A DNA stretch of 64,000 bases from an uncultured Lachnospiraceae bacterium (GTDB lineage Bacteria > Bacillota > Clostridia > Lachnospirales > Lachnospiraceae), in assembly GCA_910579735.1 (NCBI GenBank), contig CAJTUZ010000008.1:62001-126000 (forward strand), given 5' to 3'. The notes under the pieces were generated by a model that was given only the letters and a program-made list of their open reading frames with translations, did not search any database and had not been told where the DNA came from. Position numbers and translations under genes: made by a program. Below are positions 33,402 through 42,197 of the stretch, one piece after another (position 1 is the first letter of the stretch; the number at the start of each line of letters is the position of its first letter).

Positions 33402-34787
33402 TTATTTACCCATACAAAATTTTGAGAAAATTTCATTTACCAGATCTTCTCCGACTTCTTCTCCGATAATGGTACCAAGAGAAGCATAAGCATTCATCAG
33501 ATCAATTGAATAAAAATCTTCCGGCATTTGATCATTGATACTTTTTGCAACCTGTCCGATACTTTCATATGCATCTTCAATCGCTTCTTTATGACGCAGA
33601 TTGGTAATATATACTTCATCATTATAAGATATTTCATTATGAAAAAACATATCTTTTATCGTTTCTATAAAAACATCAATACCTTCTTTTTCTTTGGTAG
33701 AAGTTTTTATGATTTTTAAACCATCCGAAACATTAGATTTTAATTGTTCTTCCGTTACACAGACAGAAAGATCCGATTTATTTAATAAAATGATCATTTT
33801 CTTATCTTCAGCCATTTTCATGATATCAGAATCATTCTGATCCAAAGGAACAGAGGCATCTATCATATAAATAACCAAATCCGCCTCAAAAAGCGCTTTT
33901 TTCGCCTTTTCCACACCGATTTTTTCTACAACGTCTTCTGTATTTCTGATACCTGCCGTATCCGTTATATGAAAAGGAATTCCCTGAACAGATACATATT
34001 CTTCTATAATATCCCTCGTCGTACCGGCTATATCCGTTACGATTGCCTTCTCTTCACCGACTAATATATTTAATAAAGAAGATTTTCCGACATTGGGTTT
34101 CCCGACAATAACTGTATGAATGCCTTCTTTCATCATTCTGCCGTCATTTGCCGAATCCAATAATTTTTTTAATCTATGCCCGAGATCCGTTATTTTCACA
34201 GTTAACTGCTGCGGATAATCTTCCAGACTGATATGTTCCGGATCATCCAGCGCAGATTCGATAAAAGCTATCTCATATAAAATATCTTCTCTCAATTTTT
34301 TTATTGTTTCATATAAGGAACCGTTTAACTGCTTTATGGAACTTTTCAAGGCAAATTCATTTTTGGACTGAATAATATCCATGACCGCTTCTGCCCTGGA
34401 GAGATCGATTCTTCCATTTAAAAAAGCTCTTTTTGTAAATTCACCGGGCATAGCTGTTCTGGCTCCTGCCTCTATAACAATTTCCAGGATTTTGCGCATC
34501 ATAAAAACGCCGCCGTGACAATTGATCTCAACCGTATCTTCCGCCGTATAACTATGAGGCTTTTTCATAATAGAAATCATGACTTCATCTACGATTCTCA
34601 AATCTTTGTCAATAATAAAACCATAATGGATCGTGTGAGAATCATAAGTATTCAAACATTTCTTATTATTTTTATTGATAAATATAGAATGTGCAATGGA
34701 AATTGCTTCTTCTCCGCTGATCCGGATAATACCGATACCCGAATCCGTCATAGCAGTTGCAATTGCAGCAATCGTATCCGTTTTCAT
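33402..34787 (-). CDS. mnmE: tRNA modification GTPase MnmE (TrmE)
   Basis: The N-terminal folate-binding domain is followed by a helical domain with an inserted G domain: GKPNVGKSS (P-loop near residue 226), DIAGTTRD and DTAGI, and LNKSDLS. The protein ends FSKFCMGK, preserving the catalytic Cys of the C-x-G-K motif. It is the MnmG partner in U34 modification. A terminator separates it from jag upstream, so it starts a transcript of its own; GGAGGATCATTGTA precedes the ATG. Confidence 0.97.
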   Translation of the reverse strand: MKTDTIAAIATAMTDSGIGIIRISGEEAISIAHSIFINKNNKKCLNTYDSHTIHYGFIIDKDLRIVDEVMISIMKKPHSYTAEDTVEINCHGGVFMMRKILEIVIEAGARTAMPGEFTKRAFLNGRIDLSRAEAVMDIIQSKNEFALKSSIKQLNGSLYETIKKLREDILYEIAFIESALDDPEHISLEDYPQQLTVKITDLGHRLKKLLDSANDGRMMKEGIHTVIVGKPNVGKSSLLNILVGEEKAIVTDIAGTTRDIIEEYVSVQGIPFHITDTAGIRNTEDVVEKIGVEKAKKALFEADLVIYMIDASVPLDQNDSDIMKMAEDKKMIILLNKSDLSVCVTEEQLKSNVSDGLKIIKTSTKEKEGIDVFIETIKDMFFHNEISYNDEVYITNLRHKEAIEDAYESIGQVAKSINDQMPEDFYSIDLMNAYASLGTIIGEEVGEDLVNEIFSKFCMGK

Positions 34788-34829
34788 TACAATGATCCTC
34801 CGATATATATTTTCTTATTAAATATATCC

Positions 34830-34866
34830 TAAAAAAATTGGAATGTAAACAAATTACATTCCAATT
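34830..34866 (-). terminator. Terminator between jag and mnmE
   Basis: AAATTGGAATGTAA and TTACATTCCAATTT form a 13-14 bp stem that runs into TTTTTTT on the minus strand. It splits the rpmH-to-jag block from the mnmE-mnmG-rsmG block. Confidence 0.85.
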
Positions 34867-34893
34867 TCTGATGATATTCATTTTTTATACCTG

Positions 34894-35526
34894 TTATTTT
34901 CCATATTTTTTCAGTACAACTACAACATGTCTGAAAGGTTCGTCTCCTTCACTGTGTGTCGTAACATATTTATCATTCTGTAAAGCGGAATGAATAATTC
35001 TTCTTTCATAGGGATTCATCGGCTCCAATGATACAGGTCTTTTTGTTCTTTTTACTTTGTAGGAAATATTTTTCGCCAGATTTTCAAGCGTTTCTTTTCT
35101 TCTTTGTCTGTAATTTTCCGTATCTACTTTAACATAAATGTAGTTTTCCACATCTTTGTTCACTACTAAAGATACCAGATATTGTAAAGAATCTAAAGTT
35201 TGTCCTCTTTTACCGATCAAAACGCCCATTTCATCGCCGCTTAAATCAATATTCATGGAATTATTGATCTCATCATATTTAATATCAATGACAACAGTCA
35301 GCTTCATTGCTTCAAAAACACTGTTTAAGAAATCTTTTGCCTTATCTTCTATGGAAGATTTTACCCTTGCTTTAATGACTGCCGGTTTTGAGCCGATTCC
35401 GAGAAAACCGGAAGAACCTTCTTCAACTACTTCATATTCTAATTTATCACTTGTTACGATAAATTTCTGACATGCTTCCGTGATGGCATCATTAACTGTT
35501 TTTGCTGAAAATTCAATAAAATCCAT
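34894..35526 (-). CDS. jag: RNA-binding protein Jag/KhpB
   Basis: In order there is a Jag N-terminal domain (MDFIEFSAKTVNDAITEA with GSSGFLGIGSKPAVI), a KH domain (MGVLIGKRGQTLDSLQYLVSLV) and an R3H domain (NPYERRIIHSALQ with THSEGDEPFRHVVV). KhpB pairs with KhpA to bind RNA and influences cell elongation and division in other Firmicutes; in Bacillus it is the SpoIIIJ-associated protein. It follows yidC by 36 nt, the usual neighbour. Confidence 0.95.
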   Translation of the reverse strand: MDFIEFSAKTVNDAITEACQKFIVTSDKLEYEVVEEGSSGFLGIGSKPAVIKARVKSSIEDKAKDFLNSVFEAMKLTVVIDIKYDEINNSMNIDLSGDEMGVLIGKRGQTLDSLQYLVSLVVNKDVENYIYVKVDTENYRQRRKETLENLAKNISYKVKRTKRPVSLEPMNPYERRIIHSALQNDKYVTTHSEGDEPFRHVVVVLKKYGK

Positions 35527-35562
35527 AAGTAACCTCCTTGCTTAAAACACTGTTCATTTCTA

Positions 35563-36873
35563 TTATCTTTTATTATTTTTCTCATTATATTGCTTTACCA
35601 TATTTGCCTTGGCTGCAATACTTCCGGGTTTTGCATTTTTGTTATAATATTCCGTTGACTTTCTGACTGCTTCGTCTTTTTCTTCTTGTGTAAGCTGCTT
35701 TTGCGAAGAAGATCTGTAATTACTGTTAACATTCTTTGTATTCATACTGGCATAAGCATTTAACTTATCTGCTCTGATACCTGCTTTTTCCAGCTTCTCT
35801 TTTGCCTTGCCTTCGTTTTTCTTAATCAGTTCATCCAGATCTATCTTATCAATATGTTTATTAATAATGACCTGCTGAATAGATCTTACAACAGCACCGG
35901 CTACCCAGTAAAGACCAAGACCTGCAGGCAGTGTAAAACAAAATACTGCCGACATAATAGGCATCATCACATTCATTGTTTTCATAGACTGCATCATAGC
36001 GCTCTGCTGGTCATTTGATTTACTGTCCGTATTCTGCTGCGGCATCAATTTTACATTAATCCATTGTGTAACTGCAGACAAAACAGGAATCGCCAGAGCA
36101 GCTATTACCATACCGTATGCACCTGCCTCAAGCGCTTCTTTCATCATATAAGAAGGTGAATTGGCAATATTTAATCCCAGAAAATTATTATAACGGTCCA
36201 ATAAGGAAAGCGTCTGGTCTACATCCCCGGACAATGCAGGGAATTTATCTTTAATACTGAGCCATTCCGTACTCGAGGCTTTATTCAGTACGTCGATAAA
36301 AGTATTCTGTACATAGGTTGTTACGCCGCCTGTAAAAGATTCATTGTTAAACTGCTTTTCATACATACCGGCATTGGCAAAACCGCGAATAAACTCCGTA
36401 CTGCCAGCCTGTGCAATCATATTATCAACTAATGGAAAAAAAGCATTTTTGATACTTTTTACATAAGCCGGCATATTATAAATAACACGATAAAGCGCCC
36501 ACATAATAGGAAGCTGAATGATAAGCTGCAGGCAGCTTCCCGAAGGAGAAACACCATATTTTGCATAAATGGCCTGCGTTTCCGCATTCATCGCCATCAT
36601 CGATTCGTTATCTTTTTTATTTTTATACTTTGCCTGAATTGCCTGAAGCTCAGGATTCATCTTAGCAGATAGTTTAGAGTATTTCTGCTGTTTTATCGTC
36701 AAAGGCATCATCAGTAAATAAATTACGATCGTAAATAATATAACAGCAAGTCCAATATTAGGAATTCCTATTTTATCTATTACGAAGAAAATACCTTCCA
36801 TTATATAACCTAATAATTTGGTAATAGGTCCTATAATAAATGTAGAGTCCTGCGTTAATATCATACCTGGCAC
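35563..36873 (-). CDS. yidC: Membrane protein insertase YidC/SpoIIIJ
   Basis: This polytopic insertase has a first transmembrane helix near residue 30, the hydrophilic coiled region KQQKYSKLSAKMNPELQAIQ, and the core LQLIIQLPIMWALYRVIYNMP, then MQSMKTMNVMMPIMSAVFCFTLPAGLGLYWVAGAVV. It has no lipobox, unlike Bacillus SpoIIIJ, and carries a long charged cytoplasmic tail of about 95 residues rich in Lys, Asn and Gln that may bind ribosomes. It acts alone or with SecYEG. Confidence 0.94.
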   Translation of the reverse strand: MPGMILTQDSTFIIGPITKLLGYIMEGIFFVIDKIGIPNIGLAVILFTIVIYLLMMPLTIKQQKYSKLSAKMNPELQAIQAKYKNKKDNESMMAMNAETQAIYAKYGVSPSGSCLQLIIQLPIMWALYRVIYNMPAYVKSIKNAFFPLVDNMIAQAGSTEFIRGFANAGMYEKQFNNESFTGGVTTYVQNTFIDVLNKASSTEWLSIKDKFPALSGDVDQTLSLLDRYNNFLGLNIANSPSYMMKEALEAGAYGMVIAALAIPVLSAVTQWINVKLMPQQNTDSKSNDQQSAMMQSMKTMNVMMPIMSAVFCFTLPAGLGLYWVAGAVVRSIQQVIINKHIDKIDLDELIKKNEGKAKEKLEKAGIRADKLNAYASMNTKNVNSNYRSSSQKQLTQEEKDEAVRKSTEYYNKNAKPGSIAAKANMVKQYNEKNNKR

Positions 36874-36899
36874 TCTTGTTACCTCCCTTTTGCCATTTT

Positions 36900-37109
36900 T
36901 TAAGGAACCGGATCATAGCCGCCTTTTGAAAAAGGATTACATCTGATAATTCTCCACAAAGCAAGAAAACCTCCCTTAAAAGCGCCGTATTTTTTTACCG
37001 CTTCCAGACCATACTCGGAACAGGTAGGAATATAAGGGCATTTTGTGCTTTTCATAGGAGAAACATATTTTCTATAAAATTCAATTATAAAAATCATGAA
37101 CTTTTTCAT
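36900..37109 (-). CDS. yidD: Membrane protein insertion efficiency factor YidD
   Basis: The 69-residue protein has the complete family pattern IEFYRKYVSPMKSTKCPYIPTCSEYGLEAVKKYG, then LALWRIIRCNPFSKGGYDPVP. Three conserved Cys residues are present. It overlaps rnpA by four bases (ATGA), as is common, and feeds into yidC. Confidence 0.95.
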   Translation of the reverse strand: MKKFMIFIIEFYRKYVSPMKSTKCPYIPTCSEYGLEAVKKYGAFKGGFLALWRIIRCNPFSKGGYDPVP

Positions 37110-37441
37110 ATCAATATATGATGTATTTTCGCAAGATGTAATAATGCGCTTTCAATTTCTTTATAATTTGCCAAAGCGGCATTTTTTCTGGCAACGACTA
37201 CTATATCTAAACCACTATTAAATATATTTTCATGTAGTCTGTAACTTTCTCTCACCAATCTGGTAAATCTGTGTCTTACAACACTGTTACCTACCTTTTT
37301 ACTGGCCGATATTCCCAATCTGTTTTTTTCATCATTGTTTTCCAATACATACATTACTAAAAATCTGTTGGCGAAACTCTTTCCATTTTGATAAACATAC
37401 TTAAAATCGCTGTTCTTTTTCAATGATTCCGAAAATTTCAT
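37106..37441 (-). CDS. rnpA: Ribonuclease P protein component
   Basis: RnpA is the small protein subunit that binds pre-tRNA leaders with RNase P RNA. The family motif is KKVGNSVVRHRFTRLVRESYR; the usual Asn of the RNR box is His here. The length of 111 residues is normal. It lies between rpmH and yidD with a four-base overlap to yidD, and a terminator-like hairpin between rpmH and rnpA probably lowers its expression. Confidence 0.95.
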   Translation of the reverse strand: MKFSESLKKNSDFKYVYQNGKSFANRFLVMYVLENNDEKNRLGISASKKVGNSVVRHRFTRLVRESYRLHENIFNSGLDIVVVARKNAALANYKEIESALLHLAKIHHILI

Positions 37442-37474
37442 ATATTAGCTACCTTGATATTCATCTGATAAGAG

Positions 37475-37504
37475 GAAAAAAAGGCCACATAAATGCGGCC
37501 TTTA
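37475..37504 (-). terminator. Terminator/attenuator between rpmH and rnpA
   Basis: On the minus strand AAGGCCGCA TTTA TGTGGCCTT is followed by seven Ts. It begins at the rpmH stop codon. Because rnpA has no visible promoter of its own, partial read-through would set the high L34 to low RnpA ratio. Confidence 0.8.
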
Positions 37505-37636
37505 TGCTGATAATTTTTTTCTACCTTTTGCTCGTCTTGCAGCTAAAACCTTTCTTCCGCCCTTTGTTTTCATTCTTGCCCTGAATCCATGGACTTTGGA
37601 TCTCTGTCTCTTTTTCGGCTGATATGTCATTTTCAT
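37502..37636 (-). CDS. rpmH: Ribosomal protein L34
   Basis: This short gene encodes 44 residues: MKMTYQPKKRQRSKVHGF, then a segment carrying GRKVLAARRAKGRKKLSA, the invariant L34 pattern. GGAGGTGTATCGTA precedes the ATG. A near-consensus promoter lies about 105 nt upstream inside the origin region. It begins the rpmH-rnpA-yidD-yidC-jag block, divergent from dnaA. Confidence 0.97.
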   Translation of the reverse strand: MKMTYQPKKRQRSKVHGFRARMKTKGGRKVLAARRAKGRKKLSA

Positions 37637-37741
37637 TACGATACACCTCCTTTTCCAAAGTAGATATTCTTCTACGGTTACGATCTGATCATTTACAAAT
37701 AAATTAATAAATTACAGTTTTGTTTGGAAAACAACACCTCT

Positions 37742-37770
37742 ATTGTATATAAATAATTCCAATACGTCAA
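37742..37770 (-). promoter_or_regulatory. Promoter of rpmH
   Basis: On the minus strand TTGACG (37765-37770) and TACAAT (37742-37747) are 17 nt apart, each with one mismatch to consensus, about 105 nt upstream of the rpmH ATG. Confidence 0.8.
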
Positions 37771-38032
37771 GGGAATCCTGACATTTTTCTATGATAAAAA
37801 AATTTTTTCAGGAATAAAAAAGATATCCACTTTACATAAATGTATCCACAAAATGTGGATAAGCTGTGTATAACTTTTTATTTTCCTGTTGACAACTTAA
37901 ATAATCCCCTTAATTTATCCTCTCTTTAAATGTTAATCATTATTCTTATAGTTATACACATCATAAAAAATCATGTTAATCATCTATGTAAACCTGTTTA
38001 TTTTTTTGTGGATAACTTATCAACTTATTTAA

Positions 38033-38061
38033 TTGAATTTTTACTTCATTTATATTAATAT
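38033..38061 (+). promoter_or_regulatory. Candidate promoter of dnaA
   Basis: TTGAAT (38033-38038) and TAATAT (38056-38061) are 17 nt apart, about 55 nt before the dnaA start. The surroundings are so AT-rich that other -10 choices exist. DnaA boxes just upstream suggest autoregulation. Confidence 0.4.
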
Positions 38062-38115
38062 ATATGTTAGGGGATTTTCGTTAAAATGAAATATTTATAG
38101 TAAAGAGGTTTTTAT

Positions 38116-39474
38116 ATGGATTCTATCAAAGATAATTGGGATTTGATCAAGGAGACTTTACGAAAAGAATATGAGCTCTCCGACATTGCCTATTCAACAT
38201 GGATAGCCCCCTTAAATTTTTATCAGGTTGAAAATGATGTGATAACGATACTGATCCCATCAAATCAGTCTCATTTCCTGAATTATATTTCAAATAAATA
38301 TAAAAATTATTTTCAGGTAACGATATCCGAAATGATGGACCATACTTATGATATTTCCTTTATATTGGAAAAAGATGCCAGGGAAGAAAAACAGAACAAT
38401 TCTTCCAAAACAAAGCATGTATACAATATCAATTATGAAAATGCCAATTTAAATCCAAAATATAAATTCGAAACGTTCGTTGTAGGAAGCAACAACAATT
38501 TCGCACATTCCGCCTGTCTCGCCGTAGCAGAGTCTCCGGGCGAAGCATACAATCCTCTCTATATATATGGAGGAGCAGGACTTGGGAAAACGCATTTAAT
38601 GAATTCAATCGGACATTTCATTTTAGAAGAAAATCCTGATACGAAAGTCATGTACGTAACATCGGAAATCTTTACAAATGAAGTTATTGAATCTATCAGA
38701 AGCGGAAATGCAGCCACCATGAGTAAATTAAGAGAAAAATACAGAACCGTGGATGTCCTTCTAATAGATGATATTCAATTTATCATTGGTAAAGAAAGCA
38801 CACAGGAAGAATTTTTCCATACATTTAATACGCTTCACTCCGCAGGGAAACAGATCATTCTATCTTCCGATAAACCGCCCAAAGAACTGGAAACGTTGGA
38901 AGAAAGATTCCGTTCCCGTTTTGAATGGGGACTGATTGCCGATATACAGCCGCCTAATTATGAGACCAGAATGGCTATTTTAAAGAAAAATGCCGAAAAC
39001 TGCAATAAAAAAATAGATGACGAAGTATTAGAATATATTGCAACCAATATTAAATCCAATATCAGGGAATTAGAAGGAGCATTTAATAAGATCATCGCAT
39101 TTTCCAAGTTAAATAATCTTGACATCAATTTAGAACATGCACAGGAAGCTCTAAAAGACATTATATATGCAGACACTCCAAGAGACGTTACCCCTTCCTT
39201 AATCATTAATGTAGTAGCCGAATATTTCGGAATTACTGCAGACGATATTATGTCCAAGAAAAGAAATTCCGAACTGGTACAAGCCAGACAGATCGTTATG
39301 TACCTTTGCAGGGATCTGACGGCAGAATCTCTTTCCGGTATCGGAAAGTTCCTCGGGAAAAAGGATCATACAACTGTCATACATGGTGTGAATAAGATCT
39401 CCGAGGAAATTGTGAACAATGTGGAACTGAAGAATAAAATTGAAACAATTAAAAAGAAGTTAATTTTCACCTAA
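38116..39474 (+). CDS. dnaA: Chromosomal replication initiator DnaA
   Basis: The protein has the four DnaA domains: an N-terminal interaction domain (WIAPLNFYQVENDVITILIP), a Ser/Asn/Lys linker near 95-120, the AAA+ domain with Walker A GGAGLGKTH (about 152-160) and Walker B LLIDDIQF, and the C-terminal DNA-binding domain with signature GKKDHTTVIHGVNKI. The 452 residues are normal. AAAGAGG lies about 9 nt before the ATG. It sits between two clusters of its own binding sites. Confidence 0.98.
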   Translation: MDSIKDNWDLIKETLRKEYELSDIAYSTWIAPLNFYQVENDVITILIPSNQSHFLNYISNKYKNYFQVTISEMMDHTYDISFILEKDAREEKQNNSSKTKHVYNINYENANLNPKYKFETFVVGSNNNFAHSACLAVAESPGEAYNPLYIYGGAGLGKTHLMNSIGHFILEENPDTKVMYVTSEIFTNEVIESIRSGNAATMSKLREKYRTVDVLLIDDIQFIIGKESTQEEFFHTFNTLHSAGKQIILSSDKPPKELETLEERFRSRFEWGLIADIQPPNYETRMAILKKNAENCNKKIDDEVLEYIATNIKSNIRELEGAFNKIIAFSKLNNLDINLEHAQEALKDIIYADTPRDVTPSLIINVVAEYFGITADDIMSKKRNSELVQARQIVMYLCRDLTAESLSGIGKFLGKKDHTTVIHGVNKISEEIVNNVELKNKIETIKKKLIFT

Positions 39475-39686
39475 CCTTCCGATTGTTGATAATATAAAAC
39501 TTATTCTCAGGTTATCCGAAGATTTTCACAACTTATACATTTTCTTTTTTCCTGAAAAATAGTATAATAAATGAGGTTATGCACATTTCAACACCTATTA
39601 TTATGAAAGACTATGAAATATATTATAAATAAATATGACAGGCAGTTCCCGTTCCGGTTCATATTCAGAAAGGAAGTTATACACAG
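39475..39686. other. dnaA-dnaN intergenic DnaA boxes (second half of oriC)
   Basis: Perfect TTATNCACA matches are at 39577-39585 (TTATGCACA) and 39677-39685 (TTATACACA, ending 2 nt before the dnaN ATG). A weaker TTATCCGAA lies near 39513. A TATAAT at 39563-39568 may be the dnaN -10. Boxes on both sides of dnaA give the bipartite origin known from Bacillus. Confidence 0.8.
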
Positions 39687-40796
39687 ATGAAAATTATATG
39701 TAAGAAATCCAATCTCTTAAACGGTGTACAGATCGTATCAAAAGCAGTACCCAGCAAAACAACTATGTCTATTCTGGAATGTATTTTATTGGACGTTAGA
39801 AACGGCGAGATCAAGTTGGCGGCAAATGATATGGAACTTGGTATCGAAACAAGAATAGAGGGAAAAGTTGTTGAAAGAGGTATGATTGCGATTGATGCCA
39901 AAATCTTTTTAGAGATCGTTCGTAAACTTCCCGATAATGATATCATGATAGAAACGGATGCTAATTTAAAGACGACGATCACCTGTGAAAAAGCCAAATT
40001 CAATATTATCGGTAAATCAGGAGAAGATTTTTCCTATCTGCCTTTGATCGAAAGAAACGATTCTATCGTTTTATCTCAGTTTACTTTAAAAGAAATCATC
40101 AGGCAGACTATCTTCTCTATAGCCGATAATGATAATAATAAACTGATGACGGGCGAACTGTTTGAAATTGATGGAGATACTTTAAAGGTGGTATCGTTAG
40201 ACGGGCATAGAATCTCTATTCGTAAAATTAATCTGAAGGATAACTATGAACCTAAGAAACTGGTAGTGCCTGGTAAAACTTTAAGTGAGATCAGCAAGAT
40301 TCTTTCCGGTGATGTGGATAAAGAAGTACATATTTTCTTTACGGACAATCATATTTTATTTGAATTTGACAATACGATCGTTCTTTCCAGATTGATCGAA
40401 GGCGAATATTTTAAGATTGATCAGATGTTATCCACTGATTATGAAACGAAAGTCAGAATCAATAAAAAAGAATTTTTAAATTGTATTGACAGAGCGACTC
40501 TTCTTGTAAAAGAAGGAGATAAAAAACCGGTCATTATCAATATTACAGATGCTTCCATGGAACTGAAAATGAATACCATCATAGGAAGTATGGATGAAGA
40601 AATTGATATTACGAAAAACGGTAAAGACCTGATGATCGGATTTAATCCCAAATTCCTGATCGATGCGCTGCGTGTGATCGATGATGAAGAAGTGGATCTT
40701 TACATGGTAAATCCGAAAGCGCCATGTTTTATCAGAGATGCAGAAGAAAACTATATTTATCTGATCCTGCCGGTTAATTTTACGACGGTAAGCTGA
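39687..40796 (+). CDS. dnaN: DNA polymerase III beta subunit (sliding clamp)
   Basis: The 369-residue clamp subunit begins MKIICKKSNLLNGVQIVSKAVPSKTTMSILECILLD and ends YIYLILPVNFTTVS, matching the bacterial beta clamp with its three repeated domains. FSIADNDNNKLMTGELFEIDGD and VVSLDGHRIS are typical of the second domain. It dimerises around DNA and holds the replicative polymerase. It follows dnaA in the standard order. Confidence 0.97.
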   Translation: MKIICKKSNLLNGVQIVSKAVPSKTTMSILECILLDVRNGEIKLAANDMELGIETRIEGKVVERGMIAIDAKIFLEIVRKLPDNDIMIETDANLKTTITCEKAKFNIIGKSGEDFSYLPLIERNDSIVLSQFTLKEIIRQTIFSIADNDNNKLMTGELFEIDGDTLKVVSLDGHRISIRKINLKDNYEPKKLVVPGKTLSEISKILSGDVDKEVHIFFTDNHILFEFDNTIVLSRLIEGEYFKIDQMLSTDYETKVRINKKEFLNCIDRATLLVKEGDKKPVIINITDASMELKMNTIIGSMDEEIDITKNGKDLMIGFNPKFLIDALRVIDDEEVDLYMVNPKAPCFIRDAEENYIYLILPVNFTTVS

Positions 40797-40855
40797 TATT
40801 TTTATAGTAAGAGAAAAGATACGTTAAAAGCAAGACTGTTTAAGAGTGGAAATTT

Positions 40856-41065
40856 ATGGAAACAATAAAAATTAAAGACGAATATATAAAACTTGGTCAG
40901 GCTCTGAAACTTGCCGGATTCGTGGAATCGGGCGTCGATGCGAAGGCTGAGATTCAGGAAGGTTATGTAAAAGTAAACGGTGAAGTGGAATATCAGCGCG
41001 GCAAGAAAATACATCCGGGCGATGTAATAGAGTTTGAAGGGCAGCAGGTTAAGGTAGAAAACTGA
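40856..41065 (+). CDS. yaaA: S4-domain protein YaaA
   Basis: The 69-residue protein is a single S4-like RNA-binding domain: IKLGQALKLAGFVESGVDAKAEIQEGYVKVNGEVEYQRGKKI in sections, then HPGDVIEFEGQQVKV. The gene is found between dnaN and recF in most Firmicutes; a role in 50S assembly has been proposed. Its TGA stop overlaps the recF ATG (ATGA), showing coupling. Confidence 0.94.
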   Translation: METIKIKDEYIKLGQALKLAGFVESGVDAKAEIQEGYVKVNGEVEYQRGKKIHPGDVIEFEGQQVKVEN

Positions 41066-42174
41066 TGATCATTAAATCATTGGAATTACAAAATTTCAGA
41101 AATTATGATTCTTTGAACATTCATTTCAGCAGTGGGACAAATATTTTATATGGAGATAACGCACAGGGAAAGACCAATATTTTAGAAGCGATCTATTTAT
41201 CTTCCACAACAAAATCCCATAAGGGAAGCAAAGACAAAGATATTATAAATTTTGAGAAAGAAGAAGCGCATATCAGGACTTTTCTGGAAAAAGAAGGTAT
41301 TGAAAACAAAGTAGATATGCACCTTCGAAAAAATAAATCCAAAGGAATTGCAATCAACGGGCAGAAAATTAAAAAGGCTGCTGAACTTTTGGGATTGTTG
41401 AATGTCGTATTTTTTTCTCCGGAGGATTTAAGTATTATCAAAAGCGGCCCGGCAGAAAGACGAAGATTTGTAGATATGGAGCTTTGTCAGCTCGACAGCT
41501 TTTATCTGTATAATCTGAATCATTATAATAAAATAGTCAATCAGAGAAATAAACTCTTAAAAGACATGTATTTCAGGCCGGAACTGAGAGATACATTGAA
41601 TATATGGGATTCTCAGCTTGTTTCTTTCGGCAGCAAGATCATTGAAAGAAGAGAATTATTTGTAAAACAATTAAATGAAATTATTTATGAAATACATAAA
41701 AAATTGTCAGGCGATAAGGAAAATTTATGTATTTGTTATGAAGCCGATACTACGATAGAAAATTATGAACAGGCTTTAAAGGCTTCTCAGGAAAGAGATA
41801 TTAAATTAAAACAGACTACAGTCGGTCCTCACAGAGATGACTTTTATTTTATGGAAGGAACTATCGATATTCGTAAATTCGGTTCTCAAGGTCAGCAGAG
41901 AACTGCTGCTCTGTCTTTAAAATTATCAGAAATAGAATTGGTTAAAAAAATGACAAAGGATAATCCCGTTCTTCTTCTCGATGACGTACTGTCGGAACTT
42001 GACAGCAACAGACAAAATTATTTATTGGACAGTATAGGGGATATTCAGACAATTATTACATGTACCGGATTGGATGAATTGATTAATAACAGATTTGAAA
42101 TCGATAAAATATTTCGAATCGAAAACGGAAGTCTTGCCGGAAATATGGATGGGAACATTGATGATTATGTATAA
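41065..42174 (+). CDS. recF: DNA replication and repair protein RecF
   Basis: This SMC-like ATPase loads RecA at gaps. Walker A GDNAQGKTN lies near residue 30, the ABC-type signature KFGSQGQQRTAALSLKLSE near residue 275, and Walker B PVLLLDDVLSELD shortly after. The length of 369 is normal. It overlaps yaaA by one base and precedes gyrB by 23 nt in the dnaN-yaaA-recF-gyrB-gyrA operon. Confidence 0.97.
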   Translation: MIIKSLELQNFRNYDSLNIHFSSGTNILYGDNAQGKTNILEAIYLSSTTKSHKGSKDKDIINFEKEEAHIRTFLEKEGIENKVDMHLRKNKSKGIAINGQKIKKAAELLGLLNVVFFSPEDLSIIKSGPAERRRFVDMELCQLDSFYLYNLNHYNKIVNQRNKLLKDMYFRPELRDTLNIWDSQLVSFGSKIIERRELFVKQLNEIIYEIHKKLSGDKENLCICYEADTTIENYEQALKASQERDIKLKQTTVGPHRDDFYFMEGTIDIRKFGSQGQQRTAALSLKLSEIELVKKMTKDNPVLLLDDVLSELDSNRQNYLLDSIGDIQTIITCTGLDELINNRFEIDKIFRIENGSLAGNMDGNIDDYV

Positions 42175-42197
42175 GGTAATTCTGCAGGAGGTTTATA

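Larger units (their letters stand above)
37637..38115. other. oriC, main part, with DnaA boxes
   Basis: The 479-nt rpmH-dnaA gap contains no gene. DnaA boxes of the TTATNCACA type are at 37854-37862 (perfect TTATCCACA, minus), 37865-37873 (TTATACACA, minus), 37952-37960 (TTATACACA, plus) and 38007-38015 (TTATCCACA, minus), plus a one-mismatch box at 37842-37850. A very AT-rich stretch at about 38020-38070 follows the last box and is the likely unwinding element. The arrangement and gene order identify the chromosomal origin. Confidence 0.92.
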
